A stretch of DNA of 64,000 bases from the NCBI RefSeq assembly GCF_902833905.1, contig NZ_CADFGP010000009.1, positions 1 through 64,000 on the forward strand, read 5' to 3'. The notes below the pieces were generated by a model that was given only the letters and a program-made list of their open reading frames with translations, was not told the origin of the DNA and ran no database searches. The DNA is from Paraburkholderia tuberum STM678. Its GTDB lineage: Bacteria; Pseudomonadota; Gammaproteobacteria; Burkholderiales; Burkholderiaceae. Position 1 is the first letter of the stretch; each line of letters begins with the position of its first letter. A program made the position numbers and the translations under genes. Of this stretch, positions 54,399 through 62,096 are shown piece after piece.

Positions 54399-54410
54399 GG
54401 CGAACCACCG

Positions 54411-55208
54411 ATGAGGTTTGGAGTGAAAACAACGACACAGGCGCGTATAGCGCCCGCCGCACAGGCCGAGCAGAAACAGCATTCCGCCGAACGCGATCGC
54501 GATCGCGACACGCCGGTCAAGGCGATGCCGGCCTACGAGCAGATCAAACGCTACGTGCTTCAGCGCATCAGCGAAGGCGCATGGAAGCCGGGCGGGCTGA
54601 TCCCTTCCGAAACGGAACTGGTCAAGGAGTTCGGCGTCGCGCGCATGACGGTGTCGCGCGCGCTGCGCGAGCTGACCGCCGAGCGCGTGCTCACGCGCGT
54701 GCAAGGCTCGGGCACCTTCGTCGCGCCGCAGCGGTATGAATCGACGGTGCTGGAGATCCGCAATATCGCCGATGAAATCGCCGCGCGCGGTCATCGTCAT
54801 TCGGCGCGCGTGCTGACGCTCGAACCGAGCGACGACGCCGACGCGCTCGAAGCGCTCGGTCTCGCGAACGGTCCCGCGTTTCATTCGTGCATCGTGCACA
54901 GCGAGGAGGGCGAGCCGATCCAGTACGAGGACCGCTTCGTCAATCCGAAGGTGTTCCCTGAATATCTACAGCAGGACTTCTCGGTCGAAACGCCGAATCA
55001 CTACATGGTGCGGCTCGCGCCCGTGCAGCGCGCCGAGTTTCGCATCTACGCGCAAAAGCCCGACGCCCATGTGCGGCGTCATCTGATGATGGATATCGGC
55101 GAGCCGTGTCTGCTGCTGTGCCGGCGCACGTGGGTCGGCGAGAACGTCGCGACGTCGGTGCGGCTATGGCATCCGGCGTCGCGTTTTCATCTGGCGGGGA
55201 CCGTCTAG
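54411..55208 (+). CDS. HutC-type GntR/UTRA transcriptional regulator (copy 1)
   Basis: 265 aa from ATG 54411; GTG 54423 with GAGG upstream is an equally good start. A winged helix-turn-helix (PAYEQIKRYVLQRISEGAW then MTVSRALRELTAERVLTRVQGSGTFV) is followed by a UTRA ligand domain ending in CLLLCRRTW and VRLWHPASRFHL, as in HutC histidine-utilisation repressors. No hut enzymes are nearby. It is convergent with a close paralogue at 55229, and an imperfect dyad lies before it. Confidence 0.88.
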   Translation: MRFGVKTTTQARIAPAAQAEQKQHSAERDRDRDTPVKAMPAYEQIKRYVLQRISEGAWKPGGLIPSETELVKEFGVARMTVSRALRELTAERVLTRVQGSGTFVAPQRYESTVLEIRNIADEIAARGHRHSARVLTLEPSDDADALEALGLANGPAFHSCIVHSEEGEPIQYEDRFVNPKVFPEYLQQDFSVETPNHYMVRLAPVQRAEFRIYAQKPDAHVRRHLMMDIGEPCLLLCRRTWVGENVATSVRLWHPASRFHLAGTV

Positions 55209-55228
55209 TACGGTTTCTGAAGCGCGCG

Positions 55229-56041
55229 TTATCCCTGGCGCTGCGAGGTCTTCGGCGAAAAGCGGCAGCCGAGCCGGTAGCGCGAACCCGGATGCACGAA
55301 ACGCGCGAACGTCACGGCGACGCCGCCCGTCCATGTGCGGCGCGTCAGCGTCAGGCACGGTTCTTCGGCGTGAATTTCGAGCAGCTCTGCTTCGGCAGGC
55401 GTCGGCAGCGCCGCGTCGACCACGTGTTCGAGATCGTGCATCGGCACGACCGTCAGCAGATACTCGGACGGCTTCAGCGCCGAGAAATCGTGCTGCAGAA
55501 AATCCGGCGCGATGGCCGGATTCACGTAGCGATCTTCGAGCTGCACCGGCAGACCGTTCTCGCGATGCACGCAGATCACGTGAAACACCGAAGCGCCCGG
55601 CGCCAGCCCCAAGGCGTTCGACACCGTGACCGACGCGGTCTCGCGCTGCAACAGCACCATATCGCAGCGATAAGCGTGGCCGCGCGAGCGGATCTCGTCG
55701 CCGATATGGGCGATCATCAATAGCGTGGACTGCGGTTTGTTCGGCGCGACGAAAGTACCGACGCCCGATAGGCGCGTGACGAGCCCCGCGTCGGCGAGTT
55801 CGCGCAGCGCGCGGTTGACCGTCATGCGCGAGACGCCGAGCGTCGCGACGAGGTCGAGCTCCGAAGGCAGACGGTCGCCCGCCTGGCGTTCGCCCGAGCC
55901 GATGATCTGGCGAACGTGCTGTTTGACCTGCTCGTAGCGCGCGGCCGGCGCTTCGTCGCTGCCGCGCGCGATTTTGGCCGCGGCGCTGGCCACGCTGGCG
56001 GACGATTTGCCATGAGGCTTGTTGCGAACGGTGGCGCTCAT
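55229..56041 (-). CDS. HutC-type GntR/UTRA transcriptional regulator (copy 2)
   Basis: 270 aa from ATG 56041, overlapping the stop of the upstream ABC ATPase (ATGA), so it is part of the amino-acid transporter operon. The DNA-binding helix ([26 protein letters not shown]) and UTRA domain ([31 protein letters not shown]) closely parallel copy 1. The N-terminal 35 residues are Ser/Ala-rich and variable. It is the most likely repressor of the ABC operon and of the divergent oxygenase operon. Confidence 0.9.
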   Translation of the reverse strand: MSATVRNKPHGKSSASVASAAAKIARGSDEAPAARYEQVKQHVRQIIGSGERQAGDRLPSELDLVATLGVSRMTVNRALRELADAGLVTRLSGVGTFVAPNKPQSTLLMIAHIGDEIRSRGHAYRCDMVLLQRETASVTVSNALGLAPGASVFHVICVHRENGLPVQLEDRYVNPAIAPDFLQHDFSALKPSEYLLTVVPMHDLEHVVDAALPTPAEAELLEIHAEEPCLTLTRRTWTGGVAVTFARFVHPGSRYRLGCRFSPKTSQRQG

Positions 56042-56925
56042 AGGGGCGGGGTGTCGTCGGGGCCGCGCGTCCAGAACGCATTGCGGTCGAAGTAGTTTTG
56101 CAGAAACTGCCGCAGACGCGGCTGCGCGGCATCGTGAAACACGTCGCGCGGTTTGCCCTGCACGGCGATGCGGCCTTGATCGATGAACACGACCTTGTCG
56201 GCGACCTGCGCGGCAAAGCCCATTTCGTGCGTGACCACGGCCATCGTCATGCCGTCGCGCGCGAGCTGCTTCATCACCTGCAGCACCTCGCCGACCAGCT
56301 CCGGATCGAGCGCCGAGGTCGGTTCGTCGAACAGCATGATGTGCGGCTCCATCGCGAGTGCGCGCGCAATCGCGACGCGTTGCTGTTGACCGCCCGACAG
56401 TTTCGCCGGATACGCGTCGCCCTTGTGCGAGAGGCCGACCGTCTCCAGCATCGCGCTCGCGCGGCGGCGCGCTTCGCCGTGCGACAGGCGCCGCACGCGC
56501 AGCAGCGCTTCCATCACGTTGCCGAGCGCGGTCATGTGCGGCCACAGGTTGAACTGCTGGAACACCATGCCGACGTTGCGGCGCACGCGGTTGATCTCGC
56601 CCTGCGAGGCGCGCACGCGTTTGCCGTTGCGCTCGGCATAGCCGAGCAGTTCGCCTTCGATGCGCACGTCGCCGTGATCGTAGGTTTCGAGCGCGGCGAG
56701 GCAGCGCAGCAGCGTGCTCTTGCCCGAGCCCGACGGCCCGATGACGCAGACCACTTCCGAGCGCGCGATCTCGAGATCGACGCCACGCAGCACCTCGACA
56801 TCGCCGAAGCGTTTGCGCAGATCGCGCACCTCGATCAGCGGCGCGACATTCGATGCGTTCGCCGTTGCGCTGGCGGACGGCGCGGAAGATTGCGCGGGGG
56901 AGGACATGTCGGCGATGGCGTTCAT
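56038..56925 (-). CDS. polar amino-acid ABC transporter ATP-binding protein
   Basis: 295 aa. Walker [11 protein letters not shown], signature [15 protein letters not shown] and Walker [14 protein letters not shown] are intact. It belongs to the GlnQ/HisP family. An extra N-terminal 25 residues (Ser/Ala-rich) precede the domain. The permease genes lie upstream on the same strand and the HutC-type gene overlaps its stop. Confidence 0.93.
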   Translation of the reverse strand: MNAIADMSSPAQSSAPSASATANASNVAPLIEVRDLRKRFGDVEVLRGVDLEIARSEVVCVIGPSGSGKSTLLRCLAALETYDHGDVRIEGELLGYAERNGKRVRASQGEINRVRRNVGMVFQQFNLWPHMTALGNVMEALLRVRRLSHGEARRRASAMLETVGLSHKGDAYPAKLSGGQQQRVAIARALAMEPHIMLFDEPTSALDPELVGEVLQVMKQLARDGMTMAVVTHEMGFAAQVADKVVFIDQGRIAVQGKPRDVFHDAAQPRLRQFLQNYFDRNAFWTRGPDDTPPL

Positions 56926-56938
56926 AGGTGTTCCGGAA

Positions 56939-57601
56939 TCATGCCATGAAGCGTGCGAGGCGGGCTTCGGCCCACATGCCCGCGCGCGAGGTCAGCTCGA
57001 CTAGAGCGAGATAGCACACGCACAGCACCAGCAGGGTTTCGACGAAAGCGAAGGTGGCCGAGCCGATGCCGGTCAGCACGAACGTCAGTTCGGGCACCGT
57101 GACGATCGACAGCACTGCCGTTTCCTTGCTCAACACGATGATCAGATTGGTCAGCGCGGGCACGATCAGCACCAGCATCTGCGGCGCCTGGATGCGTACG
57201 ATGGCCTGCCAGCGCGTCAGTCCGAGACACGCCGCCGCTTCGAGATGGCCTTTGGGCACCGACTGGAAGCCGGAGCGGAACGCCTCGGCGAAATACGCGC
57301 TGCCGTAGAGACCGAGGCCGACGATGCCGGCCGTCATCGGTTCGAGCGTGAGGCCGATGGACGGGCCAGCGTAGTACAGCAGAAACAGCTGCACGAGAAA
57401 CGGCGTGCCGCGCAGCAGCTCGATGTAGACACGCAACATGGCGCGCAGCCAGCGTCCGCAGAACAGTTGCAGCACCGCGATCAGGAAGCCGATCACGAGC
57501 CCGATCGCGACGCCCGCGACCCAGCTGGCGAGCGTCGTCGCGAGGCCGGCGGCGATCGGCTGCAGGTTGTGCGTGATGACGGTCGGGTCGAACGTTTGCA
57601 T
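56939..57601 (-). CDS. amino-acid ABC transporter permease
   Basis: 220 aa with five membrane segments and the HisM/GlnP-type EAA loop [24 protein letters not shown]. It starts with [24 protein letters not shown], typical of the family. It pairs with the second permease encoded immediately upstream (gap 28 bp) to form the channel. Confidence 0.92.
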   Translation of the reverse strand: MQTFDPTVITHNLQPIAAGLATTLASWVAGVAIGLVIGFLIAVLQLFCGRWLRAMLRVYIELLRGTPFLVQLFLLYYAGPSIGLTLEPMTAGIVGLGLYGSAYFAEAFRSGFQSVPKGHLEAAACLGLTRWQAIVRIQAPQMLVLIVPALTNLIIVLSKETAVLSIVTVPELTFVLTGIGSATFAFVETLLVLCVCYLALVELTSRAGMWAEARLARFMA

Positions 57602-57629
57602 GGCGAGGTTCGCTTAAACGTGAGTCGAT

Positions 57630-58280
57630 TCAGGCGTGCTGCAAACGGTGTTCGGCCGCATGCGCGACCAGCGCGAGCGAACCGCAGATCACGAAGTAGA
57701 TGAGCCCGGCCGCGACATAAGCTTCGAGCGGCCGGTAAGTGCTCGCGGCGATGTTCTGCGCGGTGCGCGTCAACTCGGCGACGCCGACCACCGAGATCAG
57801 CGAAGAAGCCTTGATCAGCAGCACCATTTCGTTGACGAGCGACGGCAGCGTCAAACGGAATGCTTGCGGCACCAGAATGCGCCGCAGCGTATCGAGCGGG
57901 GAAAGCCCGAGCATGCGCGCGGCTTCGAGATGTCCGGGCGGAATGCTCAGAAAACCGCCGCGCAGAATTTCGGCGATATACGACGCGGAGCACAGCGACA
58001 CCGTGCTGATCGCGGCGACGATCGGCGACACGTTGATGCCGGCGAACGGCAACAGGTAGTACACGAGCAGCAGCTGCACGAGCATCGGCACGCCGCGAAA
58101 GAAGAACACGTAGGCGCCGCCCGCGAGGCGCGCGGCGCGATGCTGCGACAGCCGCGCGGTGCACACGCCGATGCCGACGAAGAATCCGATCACGAGCCCC
58201 GTCAGCGAAATGCCGACGGTGGCGAGCGCCGCATGCAGCAGCAGCGGCAGGCCCTGAACGAAGACGGTCGTGTTGAACAT
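57630..58280 (-). CDS. amino-acid ABC transporter permease
   Basis: 216 aa from ATG 58280. Five membrane segments with the EAA loop HLEAARMLGLSPLDTLRRILVPQAFRL. It is paralogous to the permease at 56939 and gives the usual heterodimer. It lies 88 bp after the binding-protein gene. Confidence 0.92.
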   Translation of the reverse strand: MFNTTVFVQGLPLLLHAALATVGISLTGLVIGFFVGIGVCTARLSQHRAARLAGGAYVFFFRGVPMLVQLLLVYYLLPFAGINVSPIVAAISTVSLCSASYIAEILRGGFLSIPPGHLEAARMLGLSPLDTLRRILVPQAFRLTLPSLVNEMVLLIKASSLISVVGVAELTRTAQNIAASTYRPLEAYVAAGLIYFVICGSLALVAHAAEHRLQHA

Positions 58281-58368
58281 GGGTCGCGGCCGATGGAAGG
58301 GGAAGGGCGACGCGCGCCGCGCTACGGCGAAACGATTGCACGTCGCGGGACGCCCACGTTGAAGACGC

Positions 58369-59196
58369 TCAGTAGTTCGGCGTGGGCATCGTGGACGGCA
58401 TCTCCATCGCGACACCGAACCACTTTTTCTGCAACGCGGCGAGGCGGCCATCCTTCTGCATCTTCACGAGCGCTGCGTTGAACGCGTCGGCGAGCGGTTT
58501 GCTGTCGGCGTCCTTACGCAATGCATACGCGAAGTACACCTTCGCGCCGAACGGCGGCTGCACGACCGCGAACATCTCGGGGCGCTGCTTCGCGACATAC
58601 GCGATGTTGGTCATCGAGTTCGCTGCCGCGGCGATGCGGCCCGCCGCGAGGTCCGCGTAAGCCTGATTGTTGTCGACGTACTCGCGGATTTCAGGCTGCT
58701 TCGGCAGCGTGGCCGCGTAGCTCTTCAGCTGGTCCAGCTGCGCGGTGCCTTTGCCGGCGCCGACCGTCTTGCCCGCGATATCCGACGATTGCTTGATCGA
58801 CGCATCGTTCGCGCGCTTGAGCAGCGCGTCGGTCGCATCGGCGACGGGCAGCGTGTACGTGTAGCGTTCCATGCGCGCCTTCGTGACCGTCAGCGGGCCA
58901 CCGACCATATCGAATTTGCCCGCTTCGAGACCGGGCAGCACGCTCGGCCACGGCAGATCGATGAAGCGCACCTTCACGCCGATTTCCTTGCCGATCTGCG
59001 CGAACAGCTCCTTGTTGAAGCCGGCTTGCTGACCGTTCTCGAGAAAGTCGAATGGCGCGAACTGCATTTCGGTGCCGACCACCAGTTCGCCGGCTTTCTT
59101 CACTTTGGCGAGCTGGTCTTCGGCGTGCGCGGCGACGCTTGCCGCGCACAGCGCCAGCATGACCAGACGACATTTCCAGCCTGCAAGGATACGCAT
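58369..59196 (-). CDS. amino-acid ABC transporter periplasmic binding protein
   Basis: 275 aa from ATG 59196 with GGAG upstream. The signal peptide ends near AHA (residue 24). The mature fold is SBP family 3: LVVGTEMQFAPFDFLENGQQAGFNKELF, IDLPWPSVLPGLEAGKFDMVGGPLT and a C-terminal KKWFGV. It binds a polar amino acid or related zwitterion; which one is unknown. It heads the operon and faces the oxygenase operon across a promoter region with two GTATATAC sites. Confidence 0.93.
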   Translation of the reverse strand: MRILAGWKCRLVMLALCAASVAAHAEDQLAKVKKAGELVVGTEMQFAPFDFLENGQQAGFNKELFAQIGKEIGVKVRFIDLPWPSVLPGLEAGKFDMVGGPLTVTKARMERYTYTLPVADATDALLKRANDASIKQSSDIAGKTVGAGKGTAQLDQLKSYAATLPKQPEIREYVDNNQAYADLAAGRIAAAANSMTNIAYVAKQRPEMFAVVQPPFGAKVYFAYALRKDADSKPLADAFNAALVKMQKDGRLAALQKKWFGVAMEMPSTMPTPNY

Positions 59197-59293
59197 GGGA
59201 TTCTCCGGGGGCGAATTGGTGTTGGGTCGCCGGCGTGTCGAAGTCTTCGTTAGGACCCGCCGCGCCGGCGGCGCGATGCGGGCCTCGCTGGGC

Positions 59294-59303
59294 AGTATAT
59301 ACC
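59294..59303. promoter_or_regulatory. GTATATAC operator, ABC-operon side
   Basis: AGTATATACC contains the palindrome GTATATAC (59295-59302), about 100 bp before the binding-protein start. HutC-type UTRA regulators recognise TGTA-N2-TACA-like palindromes, and two such genes lie nearby. Confidence 0.6.
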
Positions 59304-59392
59304 GCGTTTCCGGCGAAAAATAAATGCTCGCTTGAGTAGAGAAAAGCCCTGATATCGAGGCGTGCGAAGCAACTTGCGGCGCTGCTTTTGGC

Positions 59393-59402
59393 GGTATATA
59401 CC
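59393..59402. promoter_or_regulatory. GTATATAC operator, oxygenase-operon side
   Basis: GGTATATACC is a perfect 10-bp palindrome (GTATATAC at 59394-59401), 33 bp before the oxygenase start and 99 bp from the first copy. Each copy sits near a promoter of the divergent pair, the layout for joint repression by a HutC-type protein. Confidence 0.65.
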
Positions 59403-59434
59403 ACTGCAATACCGATCCTCGAAGGAGCCGCGCG

Positions 59435-60409
59435 ATGGCCGTGACCCGCATTCCGATCATCGATGTCGCCGGCGTGCGCGCGGGCGATCAGCAGGCGCTC
59501 CGACGCGTCGCGAAGGAAATTCATGAAGCCTGTACGACGATCGGTTTTTTCTACATCGTCAATCACCGCGTGCCGCAAGCGAAGATCGATGCCGCCGCGC
59601 AGGCCGCGCGCACTTTCTTCGCGTTTCCGGTCGACACGAAACGACGCGCGGCGGTCAATCATCGGCATCGCGGCTTCAATGCGCTTGGCGACGCGACGAT
59701 GTATCAGGCGAAGCGGCCCGATTACAAGGAGTTCTTCAGCATCGGCCTCGAACTGCCGGAAGACGATCCCGACGTGCTGGCGGGCCAGGCACTACGCGGG
59801 CCGAACAATTGGCCGGACTTCATGCCCGGGTTGCGGCCGGTGCTGTATGACTATTACGAGGCGGTCGGCGCGTGCGGGGCCGATCTGCTGCGCGCGGTCG
59901 CGGTGAGTCTCGGCATCGAAGAAAATTTCTTCGCGCCGCGCTACACGAAGCGCATGCAGCGCACGCAAATGGTCTACTATCCGCCGCAGCCGCCACAGTC
60001 GGACGAAGATCAGTTCGGCGTCGCGCCGCACACCGACTACGGCTGCATCACATTGCTGTGGCAGGATCAGGTGGGCGGCCTGCAGGTGCGCGAAATCGCC
60101 AACGATACGTGGGTCGAGGCGCCGCCCGTCGAAGGCAGCTTCGTCGTGAACGTCGGCGATCTGCTCGCACGCTGGACCAACGACCGCTTCCGCTCGACGC
60201 TGCATCGCGTGATCAATGCATCGGGGCGCGAGCGCTATTCGATCGCGACGTTCTACGATCCGACCTACGGCGCGCTCGTCGATCCGCGTGAGCTCGGCGC
60301 GAGCGACGCGCAAAGCAAATATCAGCCGGTCGCCGCGGGCGACTATATCCTCGGCCGCATCAACGATTCGATGGGCTACCGCAAGAAACTCGCCGCTACC
60401 GCACAGTAA
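59435..60409 (+). CDS. isopenicillin-N-synthase-like 2-oxoglutarate/Fe(II) oxygenase
   Basis: 324 aa from ATG 59435 (GAAGGAG upstream). The iron ligands are His199 and Asp201 (PHTDYG) and His257 (STLHRV); Arg267 in RERYSI binds the 2-oxoglutarate carboxylate. The N-terminal DIOX_N region and overall size fit the IPNS/gibberellin-oxidase superfamily. Bacterial members hydroxylate or cleave amino acids and their derivatives. It shares an operon with the FAD dehydrogenase (11-bp gap) and a promoter region with an amino-acid ABC transporter. Confidence 0.92.
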   Translation: MAVTRIPIIDVAGVRAGDQQALRRVAKEIHEACTTIGFFYIVNHRVPQAKIDAAAQAARTFFAFPVDTKRRAAVNHRHRGFNALGDATMYQAKRPDYKEFFSIGLELPEDDPDVLAGQALRGPNNWPDFMPGLRPVLYDYYEAVGACGADLLRAVAVSLGIEENFFAPRYTKRMQRTQMVYYPPQPPQSDEDQFGVAPHTDYGCITLLWQDQVGGLQVREIANDTWVEAPPVEGSFVVNVGDLLARWTNDRFRSTLHRVINASGRERYSIATFYDPTYGALVDPRELGASDAQSKYQPVAAGDYILGRINDSMGYRKKLAATAQ

Positions 60410-60420
60410 GGACCTCCTGC

Positions 60421-61869
60421 ATGACAGAACCGAGCATCACCGACGACAAGACGACCCAGACCGCAACCCCAACCGCAACCGCAACCGCACCGCTCGCGAC
60501 GACGCTCGAGGCCTTGCGCGCCGCGCTCGGCGTCGACGCGGTGCGCGTCGGCGAACAGATCGGCGAACGCGCGCTGACGGACTGGACGCGCCACGAGCCG
60601 ACGCGTCCGGCGGCGCTGCTGATGCCGCGCACGACCGACGAAGTATCGCGTGCGCTCGCGATCTGCCACGCCGCGCATCAGCCGGTGGTACCGCAAGGCG
60701 GTATGACCGGACTCGCGGGCGGCGCGATCGCGCGCGCCAACGATATCGCGTTGTCGCTGGAACGCCTGAGCGGCGTCGAAGAGCTCGACGCGGCGTCGGC
60801 CACACTGACCGTACGTGCCGGCACCACGTTACAGGCCGCGCAGGAAGCCGCCGAAGCAGCGGGCTTCGAACTCGCGCTCGACCTCGGCGCGCGCGGCTCA
60901 TGCCAGATCGGCGGCAATCTCGCGACCAACGCGGGCGGCAATCGCGTGATCCAGTCCGGCACCGCGCGCGACCAGGTGCTCGGGCTCGAAGTGGTACTCG
61001 CCAATGGCGACGTGCTCAGTTCGCTCGGCAAGATGGTCAAGAACAACACCGGCTATGACCTGAAGCACTGGTTCATCGGTTCGGAGGGCACGCTCGGCGT
61101 GATCACGCGCGCGGTGCTGCGGCTGCATCCGCGACGTGCGGCGCGCCATACGGCGCTCGTCGCGCTCGACGATTACGATGCCGCGGTGAGCCTGTTGCGC
61201 CGTCTCGCGACGCGCTTCGGCAACGACATCGGCGCGTTCGAGATCATGTGGCCGGACTTCTACGATTTCGGCGTGAAGCTGACCGGCGCTCGCTCGCCGT
61301 TCGACGCCGCGCATCCGCTCTATGCGCTGATCGAACACGCGGGCTTCGATGCCGACGACGCTGGGGAACGTTTCGCCCAGGCGCTGACCGATGCGCTGCA
61401 AGCGGGCGCGCTGCGCGACGCGGTGATCGCGCAATCGGTCGCCGATGCGCGCGCGCTATGGGCGATCCGCGAGTGCACCGCGGAGTTTCCGCTCAAGCTC
61501 GATCCGATCAACTTCGACGTGAGTCTGCCGATCGGCGAGATCGGCACGTTCGTCGACCGTTGCCGCGCGGCGCTCGATCAGCGCTGGCCCGGCAACCGAT
61601 CGTATTTTTTCGGGCATATCGGCGATTCGAATCTGCATCTGACCGTGGATGGCCATTCGATTCCGGGCGTCGATCATCACGCGGTCTATGCGTTCGTCTA
61701 CGAGATGCTGAGGCCGTTGCGCGGGTCGGTATCGGCGGAGCATGGCATCGGTTCGCTGAAGCGCGAGTTCCTGCCGATTTCGCGCTCACCGGCCGAGCTT
61801 GCCGCGATGGTCGCGATCAAGCGTGCGCTCGATCCGCACGGCATTTTGAATCCGGGCAAGCTGTTCTGA
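60421..61869 (+). CDS. FAD-linked D-2-hydroxyacid dehydrogenase (GlcD/D2HGDH type)
   Basis: 482 aa. The FAD-binding type-4 domain shows VVPQGGMTGLAGGA and GSCQIGGNLATNAGGNR; the C-terminal oxidase domain has the metal motif FGHIGDSNLHLTV and the terminal AEHGIGSLKREFL and HGILNPGKLF. These enzymes oxidise D-lactate, glycolate or D-2-hydroxyglutarate and pass electrons to quinone or cytochrome. A Thr/Ala-rich 20-residue lead precedes the domain. It is likely to act on the product of the upstream oxygenase. Confidence 0.92.
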   Translation: MTEPSITDDKTTQTATPTATATAPLATTLEALRAALGVDAVRVGEQIGERALTDWTRHEPTRPAALLMPRTTDEVSRALAICHAAHQPVVPQGGMTGLAGGAIARANDIALSLERLSGVEELDAASATLTVRAGTTLQAAQEAAEAAGFELALDLGARGSCQIGGNLATNAGGNRVIQSGTARDQVLGLEVVLANGDVLSSLGKMVKNNTGYDLKHWFIGSEGTLGVITRAVLRLHPRRAARHTALVALDDYDAAVSLLRRLATRFGNDIGAFEIMWPDFYDFGVKLTGARSPFDAAHPLYALIEHAGFDADDAGERFAQALTDALQAGALRDAVIAQSVADARALWAIRECTAEFPLKLDPINFDVSLPIGEIGTFVDRCRAALDQRWPGNRSYFFGHIGDSNLHLTVDGHSIPGVDHHAVYAFVYEMLRPLRGSVSAEHGIGSLKREFLPISRSPAELAAMVAIKRALDPHGILNPGKLF

Positions 61870-61887
61870 GTTTCGATGAGAAGCAAA

Positions 61888-62010
61888 TCAACGACTTCTC
61901 CCTCCCGTGCAAGTCCGCCATATTTTCACGATCAGCACATAAAGAACGATCGCCACAATCAGATCTATGGCCGTCATTGCGGCGATGTAAAGCAGTTCAT
62001 AATCGGCCAC
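61888..62010 (-). CDS. possible small single-helix membrane peptide
   Basis: A frame from GTG 62010 gives 40 aa (29 aa from ATG 61977), with one hydrophobic segment MTAIDLIVAIVLYVLIVKIW and a short basic tail RTCTGGRSR. The nearby start codons lack good ribosome sites. It lies between the convergent FAD dehydrogenase and GMC/hydrolase genes. It is included because a clean membrane helix in a non-coding gap is suggestive; it may be spurious. Confidence 0.3.
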   Translation of the reverse strand: MADYELLYIAAMTAIDLIVAIVLYVLIVKIWRTCTGGRSR

Positions 62011-62096
62011 TTCGACACGCCGGCTTCTATCAAAATCTCTTGTTTTATGCCTGGCTTTATTGTCCGAATGCGTGGCGCATCGGCAATGCAGCCGTG

